A stretch of DNA of 64,000 nucleotides from Populus alba (lineage: Eukaryota; Streptophyta; Magnoliopsida; Malpighiales; Salicaceae). The stretch covers positions 19,784,169 to 19,848,168 of the forward strand of contig NC_133288.1 of the NCBI RefSeq assembly GCF_005239225.2, read 5' to 3'. A model generated the notes under the pieces. That model had not been told where the DNA came from. It saw only the letters and a list, made by a program, of their open reading frames with translations, and made no database searches. A program made the position numbers and the translations under genes. Shown piece by piece: positions 1-14,324 of the stretch (its first letter is position 1; the number at the start of each line of letters is the position of its first letter).

Positions 1-614
1 ACTACAGAAACTACAATAATACTTAAGAAACTATTAATTTGATCAGAGTGCTTTTCCACGATATTAATTTGATGATTTTGTGTGATTTTAATAACATGTA
101 GTAGTGTCCTATCATTCCATTGGTTTCATCATCAATGCATGACAATAACCTCTTTTTTTGTTTGTTTTAAAACAATTCTACACAAATTTCTTGGTCATTT
201 ATTGTTCAGTGATAGAAAATCCACACGAACAAGTTACCATTCAAAATGTAAACAGAAAACTGAAAAAAAGACCTTTCAAGGCAAAAAAATGCTACCGATA
301 AAAGAGACATTACTACGCCTACAGATACAATTGCTATGTGTGGGCACATCCATTAGCATCCTGCTACATAGACGCCTGCTTTACTACCAAATTAGGCTGA
401 CAGAAGATCTACGTGTTGCGAAGTGACCCAAACCACCGATTATTTCAAGATGAATGAATGATCAAAGGAAAAGTAAGAGAACGAAGGGGTGGGATTTGCA
501 AGAACATGGGACTTCACTGACTGCTTATGCAAAGAAGACAATAGCCAACTTTCCCCACATTAGCTCGACAATTTGAAGATTTATGTACACTCGTTGCCTT
601 CCATCATAATGGGG
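1..614. other. Region downstream of the ABAP1-like gene, no gene seen
   Basis: This stretch lies 3' of the stop codon of the minus-strand ARM/BTB gene. Its first couple of hundred bases below 614 are the likely 3' untranslated region. The open frames here (for example 82-426 on the plus strand) have no recognisable domain and look like chance frames in AT-rich DNA. Confidence 0.5.
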
Positions 615-3600
615 TTAGTTGGTAGGCTTGCTTAGTGCTTTCTCAAAGTAATTGCGTATCTCAGGCATAATGCGTTGGATCAAACTAGATGACCTGCATG
701 TTTCACAATCGAACCTGCCCATTAACCTTTCGAAAAAGATGGCCTTATTTGTAGGAAAAGAAGAAACTTTGAAACTCATTTATAACTTAACCGGGATATG
801 TTTGAAATATATGTTGAAAAGATACTCAAGACACCACTTCAGATGTCAAAATACGCATTTTAAAGAGGTGTGAATTCCAAATCAGAGCCTTTTGTTCTTA
901 AGAATGCTTTTCACAATTGCTCTCCATTTGCTTGCCCGATCCAATTAAAAAAACCCAAGACCTCAGTCTGATTAACACCATGCAAATTCCCAAATACTAG
1001 AAACTCATAACCAATTCTGGGAAAGATATGTGCATTGAGAAGATAACATACCATGGCTTGGTACATAACTTGTCGAATTGTTCCAGTATGAACAGAATGC
1101 ATGCTTCCCTTAATGACATAGCATTGAAGCCCTCGGACAACTCGTACATGAGAGAAACGTTTTCCACAGAAATATCCTATTGTGAGACAATAAGAATTCG
1201 TCAGACCACCTCTCAAGCTATCATGTGTTAATAGTGTTTGCTCATAGCAACCATTAACATAGTAAATCAGTTACCTGTGCAATGGTACATTCACAGAGAC
1301 GCTTTAGGCCATCCAAAAGATACTGGTCAGCAGCTCTAAGCAGATCCTGAGCAATATTTATATTGACTTCCACTGATCCTGTATATATGAACCTAGAAGT
1401 GCACGAGGAAGCTATCAGAATTCTAAAGAACATTTGCTTTAACATCTAAGAAAGAAAGCTTAGAATTCACACCTCATCATCAATTCAAAAACATCCCATC
1501 TAATATTTGGGATCTCCACATCTTTAGCATTCCTTTCCTGCGTGTCATGTTTTAATGTGATTAAATCAAACATCCGTTTACCATCTCCTACCACAATTCT
1601 TTTCAACTGGAATATATTAACTGAATGCAAAAGTGCACAATATTGCACAGATCAGTTTAATCAGTCTAATGATAGTCCTTAACAACCTGAGCAGCTCATC
1701 AATAACAAGAAACACTTATGTGAAGAAATCTGATGAATTATGAACTCTCAGAGACAAAACATGACAGTTGGGTAAAGGTGAATGGTGCATGCATCAGTGG
1801 AGAAGGCAAAATGATAGAGGGGAGCAAAGCTATTTGTAACTAAAAGCCAATAGAAAGTTCTTAAAAAAGTCAATTCTCACTCTATAACCCCCGTCAAACA
1901 TCGCACGGAAAGCATCCGAAGAAGCAAGCAGACAAATTCGATGAGCATAGAACCGTTTGCCTGATAACAGCAAAATTACACTCAATATTAATGTTAGCAA
2001 AAATCCATAAACATGCAAACCATAATTTATCATTACATAAAAAGACATTTTATCAAACATAAACTTGTTGCAAAAGTCGGTACCTTCAACTAAGAATGTA
2101 ACATCAGACAATGTAGGATTGTTAACGTATTGCTCACCCAAATACACCTAAGGAAAATAATAAGAACATTATTTTGCTGCTGTTGTTTATAACCTCAAAA
2201 TATGGGCTTAACAATGTACTCAAAGAACAGGCTAATAACTGTCAAACTGAATTATAAAAATTTAACAATTGCTCACGAAGAGATTAAAAATGTTTTTGAA
2301 ATAATGGGATTAAAATAAAAACAGAAAGTGGCATGGACCAAAGCTCTCAATGAAATGGAATTGCAAGTCAGAACCAACAATCTATAAAATGATGAATAAT
2401 TAGAGGTCGACCACACAATCTGTTGCTGTAGATGTACATCCTGCTGGTCAAACCTTACAAACATGCTAGAGGAATCTATACATGTAGAAAGAAATCAACA
2501 TGAAAAGGAGTTTCACCAGTGGGGTAGGAGACAGAGGAGCTGAATCCACAGGAGAGACTAGTGTGGCTTTGGTAGCCAACTTGTACAAGGCCACTGAGCC
2601 CTCACGTTGCTGCTTCAAGCTTCCAGACTCGAGAAGCCCCAACAGCAAATCTAACCCTGTAGGACGCATTTAGAAACAAACCATGAGAAACTTGTCCCGT
2701 ATAAATATAACCATTACATATAGAAAGACCATACAATTTGGCGGATCGAAAAGTTGTACCATTTTTATGAAGAAAAATTACTTTTCGGTCATTAGGAGTA
2801 CAAAGATGAGCAAGAGCCAAAGCAATTCGTCTCTGAACATTCCTTTCTGAAACCCGCATCAAATATAAGAGATGGTTCAATACCTGTTCAGAAAACCACA
2901 ATCATGGCACTGCTGATAACAAATTGTACTCGGAACTTCTTTCTAAGCTAACATATCGGGCAAGAAAGACAATTTTAAGAACTAACATAGGAAAACAGTG
3001 ATGAAAAATATCATTTACATATATGAGAACTTACTCGTCCATGAATCTTCTCCTCTAGCCTTTTCATTGTTTTCGCAACACAATCCTTTGTTTGCTGCAA
3101 AGTATCAGATTATAACAATAAGAGCTGGAAAGAGTACTGCAATAAACTGAATAAGATTGGGAAGGAAGTAATAATCTACCAGCTCCATCAGTGTGAGAGG
3201 TTATTCAAGTTTTTAGCACAAAAAAAAACAGCCAAGGAAAATCAGATATAACACTATGAAACATACTTGTACAATGAATTCTCCATCTTGGAGTTTCTGG
3301 AAACCCCCGACCTTGATAAGATCTGCAACGTTATCCTACGGGAGAATCCAAGTAAGTTTCAGTACATTCCAATTTTGGATAAGGACGTAGGGACTAGCAG
3401 TACCAGGCTATTCTTTAAGCAATGAAGAGAAAAACTTAATCATACCTCATTATCAACAAGACCATATAGGGTAAATGCAGCATTATGTTGGAGTGGTCCA
3501 CTTTTCGAATCAAGGAGCCTAAGTAATGGGACGATACCACCGTTATGGGCAATGCCTGCTTGGTTGTGCGTTTCCTGAGATTAAGAGGAAATAAGGTAAC

Positions 3601-6105
3601 TGAGAAGATGTTTTTAGAAAGCCCAGAAAGTAAATAACCCTTGCAAATCATACTGCATTGTTTATAATATTTAATCATACACAAGCAGTTACCATTCCAT
3701 GGAGACAAAACTTTGTCTTACAGTTGATTAGGGGGTCATTATTTTTACTTATAGATTTCCTTTTCTTTACCTAGGGACTACAGAGATGCATTGAGGATCA
3801 AATTCTAAACCAAAATTTCCTGTTTGTGTGGTATGGTTTGCACAAAGCCTGTTTCAGGATAGAAGCAAGTAGTCAAAAACAGGAAGAGGATGTGTCAAAA
3901 AGAGTGAAGAAGTCCGTTTCTTGATAAAATAAAACAGAAATGTCTGCCAAAATAATGAGTCCCTTCGCTGATTTGATGCTTAGAGCTGCTTTTTGTGCAG
4001 TCTATACTACAAGCACACATGCACACGCAGCATGCTCAACAGACAACAAGAGGTATATGTATGTTTTTAAATATAGCATGACTCCACGATAGGATCAAAC
4101 AATAACCTGTGCCAACCTCCCAAGTGCAAAGGCTGACATTTCTTTGAGCTGCACATCTGAGGACTCAAGCATATCAATCAATGGCTTCACAGCTCCTCTC
4201 TGAACAATGTGCACCTGCATGAACCTTGTTCTAGTTAACTTGAAATGAGTATCAAACACATAGATGCACACGTAAGGTCAAATCCTTTAGGCCTTGAAAC
4301 AGGAATGGTATTCAGTCTACCTTGCAATCAGAATCAGCAGCTGCAAATTGACCCAGTAACAAAGCTGCTTCTCTTTGGCTTTCTGAACAGGAAGAACTGC
4401 ACCATATATAAATTAAGAGGGATATCCGTGAGGACCTTGCAGCAGACAATTATATTATGAAAAGAGTGACTGAGCAAGAACAGGCAACATTGTCCAGGTC
4501 AGCAATACCTTAGCAATCCAATTACAGGTTGTAAAGCACCAGCAAGAAGAACTGCTTTCTTTATGTGTGGGGAAGAGTGAACTAGGTTTCCGATCACACC
4601 AACCTGACAACGAGCCCTTGCACGGTCAGTTAGTACATAAAACTCTACAATCAGAACGCAAATACAGCTAAAAAGTTGAGTTGAGAATTAACCGCTTCGT
4701 AATGTATAGCAGTATCCTCTGATCGAAGCATTATTACAAGAGTGGGTAAGGCATTACATTCTACAATCTGCAGATTTACTCTTCAAGTCAATAATAGAAC
4801 CTATACCACGAATTAATATTAGTGGATGAAGAAAAAAAGAATCCCCTCTACCAGATTTTTGTTCTCGTCATTTTTAAACGCAAGGGTCCGCAAGGCACCT
4901 GCAGCTGCTCTCTGTACCTTATTATCAGCATGCTCAAGCAATTCAACAAGAAAGGGAATCGCACCTTCAATCCTGAATACATAATCAAAGATGCCATAAA
5001 ATATATATAGTAACAATTGAAACCATACCCAGGAAAAAAAGAGAGCTGTCCATATAAGCAAACCTGACACGTGTTTTAATGCCACTATTCTCATGGGCGA
5101 GGTTAGTGATTGCATCAGCTGCTCTCTTAACAACACCATTGACTGCTCGTGAGTTATCAGCACTCTTATGTCTCTTTAACAATTCCACGAGGTGCGTCAG
5201 AGCTCCAGCATCTACTATTAGTTGTTGATGCTCTGGCTGATGAACGGCAGATAAGGGAATCATAAAATCAGGAACAAAATAAGGAAAGGGTAACATTTTC
5301 ATGTGGTAAACAGAAAGTCTGTATCTGTAATCATGTTCAAGCAGAATAAAGTTAATGATATACATTGTAAAAGAAAATATGATTTGCTAATTACAATAAA
5401 TTTTATTATTGTATTCTATTTATTGCAAATTTATTTGTTTTATTCACCATTGTGTGTTCCGCTACCTGATTGCCTGATTAATGCGTAAAAAATAAACAGC
5501 AAGCTAAAGAAACCTTTGAAATAATCATGCGGCACTACAATGAGAATAAGAAAACATCTAGCGGTAAAACAATCAAATTAACTTTACTTTTACTGCAAGA
5601 AGTCCAAGAGCGTAAGCACTTCCTTTCTCCACTTCATGTTCATGCAGTTTTGGGCCATTTTCTCCTCTCAGAGGTGGTGGTGTTTGAAGGTGCAACACCA
5701 ACGCAGGTACCGCACCACAATTCACTATCGTATCCACTGCTTCCTCTACATAAAACGCACCCAATAGTTTCACATTAAATTTGGAAAAAGAAAATGATAA
5801 TGATAAGAATAAGAATAATTCACTATATTGAACAATTATTTTATAAAAAAATCCAAAAAAATTAACAAGGTACCGTTCTTGGCAATTTGAGAGAGGGCGT
5901 TAGTGGCGCGCTTGGCGGCGGCGCGATCGGCTTCGAGAGAAGAGAAGGTGGAATTGAGGATATCAACTAGCGATTGAATACTGGACGTAAGTTTTTGGTG
6001 AGTCTCAAAGCCGTCGGTGGCGGGAATCTTGTGGCGGCTTTGATTTTCGTGTTCGAAATCCTGCTCTAATTTTCGCTTCAAGCTCTTCCTTGTCGGGCGA
6101 TCCAT
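615..6105 (-). CDS. ABAP1: Armadillo-repeat/BTB-domain protein, ABAP1/ARIA family, 19 exons
   Basis: A complete spliced gene. My exons, in transcript order, are 6105-5874, 5745-5588, 5236-5064, 4972-4852, 4767-4693, 4603-4509, 4396-4321, 4214-4107, 3574-3446, 3335-3267, 3094-3035, 2883-2760, 2656-2517, 2147-2084, 1960-1881, 1537-1473, 1392-1275, 1176-1052 and 693-615. All introns are GT-AG, and the total is 2091 nt or 696 aa. A basic N-terminus (KSLKRKLEQDF) is followed by armadillo repeats over roughly residues 40-510. A BTB/POZ domain begins near 530 (SDVTFLVEG, FYAHRICLLASSDAFRAMF), and a BACK-like C-terminus ends in PEIRNYF. In Arabidopsis, ABAP1 binds CDT1, ORC1 and TCP24 to limit DNA replication in leaves, while ARIA binds the transcription factor ABF2 in ABA responses. 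Segments such as GKRFYAHR and DISVENVS look closer to ABAP1 as I remember it, so the paralogue choice is less certain than the family. BTB proteins of this type may act as CUL3 adaptors. Residues such as FTLYGLVDNE depart from the usual FALYGLADNE. Confidence 0.93.
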
Positions 6106-6840
6106 GGAGAGAAATGGATGGTGGTTTGGGGATGAAAAGAAAGGCGTGCTTGTTAGGTTTCTATGATTCTTTGTTGAGGCGAAGAAAGGAATGGGGAAAT
6201 GGGGATGGATTAAATAAAATAAAAATATAATTCTGTTTAGTTATTCGGTGAGGTGTAATGAAGACAGGACCCGCGAAATCTTTCCGTTTTCCTTTGTAAG
6301 TCGACAAGTGTAATATTGCTGTTCCCGCCTTTTAGTTCAAAAAATTTGAAATTTAGGTTTTGCCGCGGGAGTTGTCTTCTTTTACTGGAGAGAACAAAAG
6401 CAAACGATGCCTGCCTGGGACTGCTAGGCTGGTTAGTGGTGGCTAGGACTAGGATGCTATGGGCTAGGCTGGTTACTGGTAGCTACTGTGGGATCCTTGG
6501 GCTCTGCATTGATGGGCCTCGCTTCTATTTGAAGCATGAACTTTCACTCTTAACATTTCGTTCCCCCTCACCGACCAAAAACAATTGCGTTGCAGGGGAA
6601 AAAAAATATTGCTTACAATAATTATTGTACTGCCTTTTATTACTTGGACAGGATTGTGACTGGGTAGAGCTAAGGGCGCCAGCTAGGAAGCATTAAATGG
6701 GGGTGTTTATTGACCCGATGTCTACGAATATTTTTTTTTAAGATATAGATTGGTAAAAGTTTTGGAATAATGATATCAATTCTAAAAGGATTTAGAAAAT
6801 AGTTTAATATAAATATAATTATATTTTTAAATATTAATTT
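6106..6840. other. Promoter side of the ABAP1-like gene and spacer
   Basis: The minus-strand gene starts at 6105, so its leader and promoter should lie here. I see no convincing TATA box at a fixed distance. The 101-codon frame at 6316-6621 shows no known motif and is not called. Confidence 0.4.
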
Positions 6841-7260
6841 CTGTAAACACAGCTATTTTTAATCGTATTTGTTTAGTCAGAATCAAAATGCATATTTTAT
6901 GCAAACTAATTAATCAGTTAACTCTTAATTTGATAAAGATTTTAATTGTCAAGAAATATCATTCAAGATTCAATGGCTAAGAAAAATAAATGAGACAAAT
7001 TGATGTTGTAGAAGAGATAAGGGCAAGAAGAGGGGTAATGAGTCACCTAAGATATTGAGACTCCGTTTTCAACACACTCGATATTGTTCAAAATATCTTA
7101 ATGAGATAATTCTAATTACACTTTAAAATATCACAAAATAAGGTCTTAGTTAATTCTTAATTAACCTCAAACAAAATCTCTTATCAAATTATAACCTCAT
7201 CTAGTGTCTTCCAAACATGTTATAATCGTTTCCTTCGAGTTTTTCTAACAATACCACATG
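6841..7260. repeat. Dispersed repeat, copy 1 (related to 51230-51800)
   Basis: This AT-rich segment shares an ordered set of short blocks with 51230-51800: AAGATTCAATG, then a purine-rich GAGATAAG stretch, GAGTCACC, GAGATAATTCTAA, and AAAATA followed by CACAAAA. The order and orientation are the same in both places. No coding capacity is visible. I infer a dispersed non-coding element or an old segmental copy. Confidence 0.5.
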
Positions 7261-10200
7261 CGTCGAAGATGGAGTTTGGTGTCCCTGATGGCCTGGTTAT
7301 TTTTTTCCCCATCCTCTCTCTTCGCCATATAATTTTGCACCTATATTTCTTTCATTGTTCATTGATCTTAAATCTCATATACGGTCATTAGATTTTCATG
7401 AAATTTTAGGTTGACTTTTGTATATATTAATTATTCTGAATGAAACATGGATTTTGAAATAGCCAATGTTCTCAATAACAGTTTTGTTCAAAATGCAAAT
7501 TATGTTATTTTCATAATGATTTTATAACATGTGCCATCTTCCAAGCACTTTTATTGAACTTGTTAGAATGGCAAAAGACCAATTGTCCTACGAGAGCAAA
7601 AATTTTAATTGATTGGGAAAAAAATAAGCTTGCTTGGTGTTTTATTGTTTCAGTTTATGGACTCGTTATTTGGTTTTTTTTTTTGATCTTGTCTATTTAT
7701 TGAAAAATATTTTTCAACCCGTGAAGTTTCAATATAATATTTTATAAATAATAATTCGTATGTAATATTATCCAATTATTTCAATCACTACCTTTATTTT
7801 ACTGTCATCACTTCCTCATTCACCATTATCATCTTTATTTTCACCACCACTATAACTGCCTCGCCACCACCTTCTCCTATGTTGAAAAGTCTTTTATATG
7901 TAAAATATTATACCAAAAAATATTTCTTGAGTGGGGTATTAGAAAATACTTCACATATAAAACGTTTTACGAGAAGAAAAAAATGAATTTTTTTTTCACC
8001 CTTGTTTTCTTTTCTTTCAATCACATGATTTTTTTTATTGTTTTAATTGGATCCTCTAGCATTTACTTGTTTTGAGTTATGGCTTGGAGTTTGGTTCAAT
8101 CAGGTTAGTACGTGCTACTCGTGATATCAATAAAATATTTTAATATTGGATTGATTAAAATAAAATTCAAAAGGACTTGAATTTAAACATGGAAAAACAA
8201 TCTAGCCTCTTTTTTCTAAAAAAAAAAAAATATCCCTTTTAGTGTATTTTTTATTTTTTGACTCTGGATTTTGGCCACCTTTCTTTCTCGTTCGTATAGT
8301 TTTTCAATCATGTGAGTTCATTTTTCTTTACATTGATGTCCCCGGGTGTTACATGTGAGAGAGAAAGTCTCTTGAGTTGTTCAATTTTCAACAACCAAAA
8401 TACTTGTTCCGGTCTTAATGGACTCTATTCAATGAGAGGAGCTTCATTGTAGGTTTTTTTGCCTTCAATTTCTATCGGAAAAAATGGACCGGAGTTGATA
8501 AATATTTTTTTTCAACTAGGTTTTGGTTTTTAGGTATAATTTCAGGGTTTTTTAGGTTCATAAAATAACTTATTAACATTCTATGAGTGGTTAAAATGGT
8601 TTGAATTGGGTTCAAAATGCATTGCTCGCTTATTCAACCACTTTGCTAGTGGCCAAAATCTGAAGACTCGGACAACACATCTTCTGCTTTGGTTTTATTT
8701 AAAAAAAGTTAAGGGGTAGATAACATTTCATCCGCATGTTGACCCGTTTTAAACAAAAAGAGTCTAGTTATGCTAACCTGACTTGGTAACCTTACGTGTA
8801 TGACTTTATTCTCTTGCTAGCCAAGCAAACCTAAATGTTTTGCCATTTAAACCCATCTTTTTTTATATAAAAAAAATCAACCCTTGAATTAAATATATTA
8901 AATTGTATAGAAATATGTTTGAGATGCCTTGCATGCTTTCAAGTTTTCATGTCCCGAGTAAAATTATAGCTTTTTTTCTGCTGTTCAACACTTTTTTGCT
9001 TACAAATCACAACGCTTTCTAATAATTCATTACTTTTTTTTTCTGTACTTAATCCAATTAGTTTTTTGTTTGTGTCTATTTTTAACATTGTACTATTAGA
9101 AAAGGCGTCATTTATTAAAGTGTCAAGATGTTAAACTTGCAAAACAAATAGTTGATTCTAAAAAATAAAATATTAATTATAACTGGCTATAAAAAACAAC
9201 TTGTTCGGTTAGTTGTGTTGTTGTCCAATAAAAGAGGGGTAACGTGAGAATAGTTGTATTGGAACTTGTATGCATGCTATTATTATTTTTGTATGTAAAT
9301 TATTAAAGTGTGTGGAAAAATAAAGGAGAGAGAAGAAAAAAAATGGAGAGATGTTCGGTTACGGTTAAAAGGCCCAATCCTCTCCTTTATTTCACTCCTA
9401 CCCCCCTCCCTCCCTCTCTCTTTTCATTGGGCTAGCTATCAACCCAGACTTAATTGGGTTTGACTGGTAAACCAAACACGCTGCAAACTAGGCCTGGTTG
9501 GGCCTGCTGGTTGGTCTGGTTGGGTATGCAACCGTTAATTTTATTTTTTAAAGATGTGCTATCAACTTTTTAGTGATTGATGATGACGTGAAGAACAAGC
9601 ATTTAGCTAGGGAAAGTAAATAAAAGGCAATTTGTCCATGACCTGGAATTTTTTTTCATAGCTTGTCAGAGGTGAGCTGGTCTACTAATTGCTACATGGA
9701 ACAAAAGAAAAGGAAAAAAAAAAACATGAATAAGTGGTTTGATTCGACATTGCCTAGTTTTACTTTACACTGCTCAAAATTTAAATATGCGAGAACTGAC
9801 ATCTGAGAGTGCAAGTAGTGTAGTGGGTGGGTAGAGAAAAGTAAAGTCAATGGATTTTTAAAAGCAAAAATATTAAAATGTAAACCACACAAAAAAAAAA
9901 AAAAATTATATTTTGTTTATTTTTTCTAATAATTTATTTTATTTATTTTAAGTACTTTGTTCTGTGAGGGGGGGTTCACCTAAAAAAACAACAAAGAGAG
10001 ATATAATAGTATGTCAAACCACTTTTCAACAAAGAAACTTATTAATTTTTATATCAATGGTTTTGATTCGATAAAAATGAGTTTGATAGTGATTTTTTTC
10101 TTTTAAAAATTCTTTAAAAATGAAGATTAAGATCTGTTTATATACAATTTCATTTTATTGATTTTTTTAGGTGATCTTAGAGTTTTATGCTGTTATTAGG

Positions 10201-10559
10201 TTATAAATCCATCTCCCTATTTTTTTTAACATTATAATGATGGTTAGAATCCAGGTCTGCAGCCTAGTACACGTGACAAAGTTATCTATTTTTTATTAAA
10301 AAAAAAACAAAGGGGTGTTTGCACTTAAAAAGGAAAAAAATGGCTTATGGGCCAGCCTTATGCCCAAGCACTTGTGCTTTTCTTATGGGCCTCAATGCGC
10401 CAAGCCATCCAAGTCTACACATATATTTTTTCCCCTTTTTTTCTATAAAAAAGTTTCATCATTTGAATTGTTTTTTTCCTCAATTTCATCCTTAAGTATT
10501 TGGTCGATTATGATATGTTATTCATAGTTTATTATCTTATAATTAAAAAATATCATTAA
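7261..10559. other. AT-rich intergenic spacer, no gene seen
   Basis: Long homopolymer A and T runs and short chance frames on both strands. The frame at 9692-9892 is low-complexity. No domain, tRNA or recognised mobile-element coding motif was found. Confidence 0.6.
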
Positions 10560-10930
10560 ATTTAATGCAGTCCATACCTTGGGTCGCGAGTTTTGTGAGT
10601 TATTTCAAGTTGACCCGGGTCCATATAATATATCATAATCTTGATATTAATATCATATTTCAAGTTAAACCACAATTTTATTAATTGTTTAAATGACATT
10701 TGGACCCTCCAGCCTAGAATATTTTTATTTTATGGTTATTTGTTTTTATTCTTAAACTTGGTTATGTTAAATCAACCTACACAATTGAATTTGAAATTCA
10801 AACCAGGTAAAAAATTAAGTGCGAGAGTTTTTAAATCTAACCCACTAAATGAAATTTAATCACAATATCAAAAAAATCCCCCGCCACTTATATATTATTT
10901 TTACATTCATTTTTTTTACTCAAACCTGCA
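10560..10930 (+). repeat. Dispersed T-rich repeat with GGGTCGCGAG / TTGACCCGGGT signature
   Basis: The segment begins with a GC-rich signature (GGGTCGCGAGTTTTGTGAG, then GTTGACCCGGGT) embedded in AT-rich sequence. Degenerate relatives of this module lie at 54390-54450 on the same strand and at 32280-32350 in the reverse orientation, each beside a T-rich (or A-rich) tract. I infer a dispersed transposon-derived repeat whose class I cannot assign. Confidence 0.45.
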
Positions 10931-13900
10931 AGCCAAGACTAGTTAATGCTAAATTTTCAATCGGACGTGTCTGATCCCAATCGAGGCACCATCTTCGGCG
11001 TGCTAATGAGAAGGGCTAAGCAGTTGGGCCGTAAAGATCTAAGTGGACCCCAAAACAAAAAAACAACCCATAATCTTAGAAATGCCCCACATGGAAATGG
11101 CCCAAACCTAAGCCCAAACCATAATAATCCGGAAATGCTAAACAGATCGTGCTATGGTACAAGAGGGATCAGGCTGTTCCGTGCCCGTGCTCCCAAGTTG
11201 TAACTGTGCTGTGTCGGCTGTGAATCGTGATGATAAAGCTTAAAGGACACAAAATAAAAAAAAGAAGGCCAAAGAAGGTTCCTTGGTGTTTGCTGCAGAC
11301 ATGACCTCAGATTCCTCTACCGGCGCATTTGCAGCCATTTTTAAGTGCTTTAAGTGTTGTCGTCTTCACTCTCTCATACAATTAAATGACAACAAAGTCA
11401 ATCAAATCTCATAATGGCCAGGTTTTTGTCTCTGAAAGTCTGAATAATAAAAAGGGAATATCTGATCTTCCCCCACACACAGCTCTACCAAAAATTCACG
11501 GGCTCCTACGCCTCTATTAATTTCCCTTACTTAATTTACATCCATGGATGCAGAGCTAGGACACCTCTCACCTGGCTGTGGAAGTAGCCACGTGAAATTG
11601 TACTGTTGCGCTACGTGTTGCTGGTATCCCAAGTGCCATCAGGAAAGACTCCAGTATGTTTCCTGCAGGTAGCCAAAAATTAAATATCCATGTCCTGACT
11701 CAACCCATACCGAGAGCATAATCAAAATCAAACAAAATCTACCCTGCGTGAACTGCCAAACTATTTTCATCGCGTGTACTTGAAAAATTAATAATTAATC
11801 AGATCCTATACGCGAGGTAGATTAGAGGCAGTAAACGTGTGGTGGCGGGAATAGCTCAGTGAACAGAGCAGGTGGTTTTTGTGATGCCTGGTGGTGTTTA
11901 TCATCTAACATGCTTAATCAATTCATCAATACCCTGTAAAAATGACAAGAATCTAATGGTTGTACACAAATTTAACTGAGATCAATATCTATCTATCTAC
12001 ATATAGAAAGACTTGGCCTTGACTATGCCGCATGTTTGTATTTCCACCCTGTATGAAAAAAAACAATGTCTAGATGCTGCAATTACGTTTCAAAAAAATA
12101 AGAAAAACTATCTACTATCCTCCTCGACCAAGCTAAATTTTCATGTCATGAGATACAAAATTATACTTTTATTATTACAGTCCAGTAGTCCACGATGCAC
12201 GTGAATGGATAGCTATGTGACTGTGGACATTCCCTTTTCCTTTTAGTTTATTTTGTTATGTCTGTATATATGGATATGAACTTGCACACCACAGAGAGTT
12301 TGCATGCTTTTTTGAAACACGGTTGGCCAGCCGCATGTATGCCAAATGTCTAACATGCAATTAGCTTTGGAAAGCATAGTTAACGAATGATTCAAGCATG
12401 GTATTCAGCGCCAAACCTTATTCTTCCGGAAAAGCTTCGACCTTCCCTGCCCGTCATCAGTATCAAGATCCGATGGGCAGATTAACATGTTTAGTACTGT
12501 ATCTCCTAGACCGCTGGGCTTCTTGCTGTGTTAATGGTAGTAACTAATTATAACCCTAACAAAGGACAGACAAATATGAATCCACATTCTTTAGATAAAT
12601 GATTCCCAGTTAATTTGTTTTGCTTGCAATTCCATGTGAACATGTTCTTAATGTTGTACGCTCGTGATTTCTTTATGTGAAAGAAACTTGACAGTGTTCA
12701 TGATATAAAGAAAGCTAAGATTTTTGGACGCCGGAGGAAGTAGTACGGTTTATAGAGACAATATGGGGAAATCGTAAAATTGAGAACTGGAGTTTTTTCA
12801 GTACGATTTCTTATTTTGCTCTTGTTTTTACTCTAGATGTTATTCTTTATGGATTCTCGTGACACTGCCGTTTGGTATTGCAAATCTTTCTCTGGCTTTA
12901 TATATTAAAAAATTAAAATGCACCATTTCACTTCGAATCAATTAATATACAAACTTGTTCAAAAAAGTTAATATACAAACTATATAATATTGATCTTTGA
13001 ACATTTTAAGGATTTTTAGTTAGTACTAACGCAGGAGATTAAAAACTCCCACAAAAAAAGAAAGTTTGCCCTCTATGTCACTTTCTGCACAGGGTAGCAG
13101 GGCATTTCTCCTGATCTGATCAACGATTTTGCCCTAAAGTTTTCTCATTAATTATACTGTTCATGGATCATCTTAGAAAAACGGGGACTAAAGGACAGCT
13201 GGGTTAAAATTATAGAGATTTGAAAATAAATTTCTCATAATTACCTATACTGTTAATTTCAACCCAGCTGGTCAAAATAAGTCGAAAGGAAAGCAAACTG
13301 TTCTGTTGGGTTTTTGATATATTTTTTTCTCGTGTTACCCATACACGCTGATCTATCACGTACGCTATTTTTTCTTCAATGTGAAGTCATGAACTTGTTG
13401 TTTGCAGGAAGAAGACGACAAGGGAAATGAAAATAATGAAATAATCAAGAAAATATGAAAGGGAGACAAGATCTTATCACACTCTATATAATACAACATA
13501 CATGTTGTAGACATAAATCACAGTCGCAAGGGAGAGAACCACACGAGTGTATGAGATCTGGGGACATGGCGAAATGGGTGGTGTGGGTTGATGCTGATTT
13601 GTAGTTGTAAGCTGGGATCTAGTCAAGATCGAGCTCCACACTTTTTTTGCGAATTTTTTTTGTTTTGTTTGCTTATAGTGGAAAAATACAGTAAAAGCGT
13701 TGACCATAAAGAGTCACCAGTCGTCAAGAATCTAAATCATGTGCAGAGCTTGGCAATCTTTGTTAAAGAAAAGTTCTGTGGAAAACCCAGTTCAGAATTT
13801 CCTTATACTTTAGGGACTCGATTGGGATAAAATATTCTTCAAGGACCTCTATTCAAACTTACTTGAAGCATACTTACTTACATTACTATTCAATCTTTCC

Positions 13901-14324
13901 TGCACCAGGCTAATTTACAAGAACAGCAATGGCTGCATGAAGCATACTTACTTGTACCTAACATCAATAATTTCACGTACTACCATATCAAAAATGAATT
14001 TTTGTTTTTTCATACACCTAACTAATTAATTTCTGCATTTATGTGATAATTAATTGGTAAGTACTGAGTTTATGATTTAGTTAGGGCAGTTAGATTTAGT
14101 TAGGTCAGATTTGAAGGCTGTATATTCTTGTCTGAATTCTGCATTTACGAGCAAGAAAATTGGATGGTTGGGTTGGGCGGGTCAGGACGTTTCAATTCGA
14201 GTAATTAATACTGCAGGCTTGCAGCGCATTGAAACTTTTTGTTTGAAGAAAAATGTTTTTTAATCTCTCTTATAGCAAGTGATGCTGCAAATCTATTAAT
14301 TTCTGTTGGGTTTGAGGTACAGAT
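10931..14324. other. Intergenic spacer of moderate base composition, no gene seen
   Basis: Less repetitive than its neighbours. Several short frames (10946-11203, 12013-12204, 13477-13707, 13588-13830) have no recognisable domain. I searched by eye for conserved plant microRNA sequences and tRNA boxes and found no complete match. Confidence 0.5.

Noticed and set aside
82..426. 114-codon plus-strand frame at the window start
   Set aside because: No domain and no unbiased codon pattern, and it lies in the downstream region of a well-defined minus-strand gene.
11845..11890. tRNA-like 5' half (GCGGGAATAGCTCAGTGAAC)
   Set aside because: It resembles a tRNA acceptor arm and D-arm with a partial A box, but no anticodon stem, T-arm (GGTTCGAATCC-like) or matching 3' acceptor strand follows.
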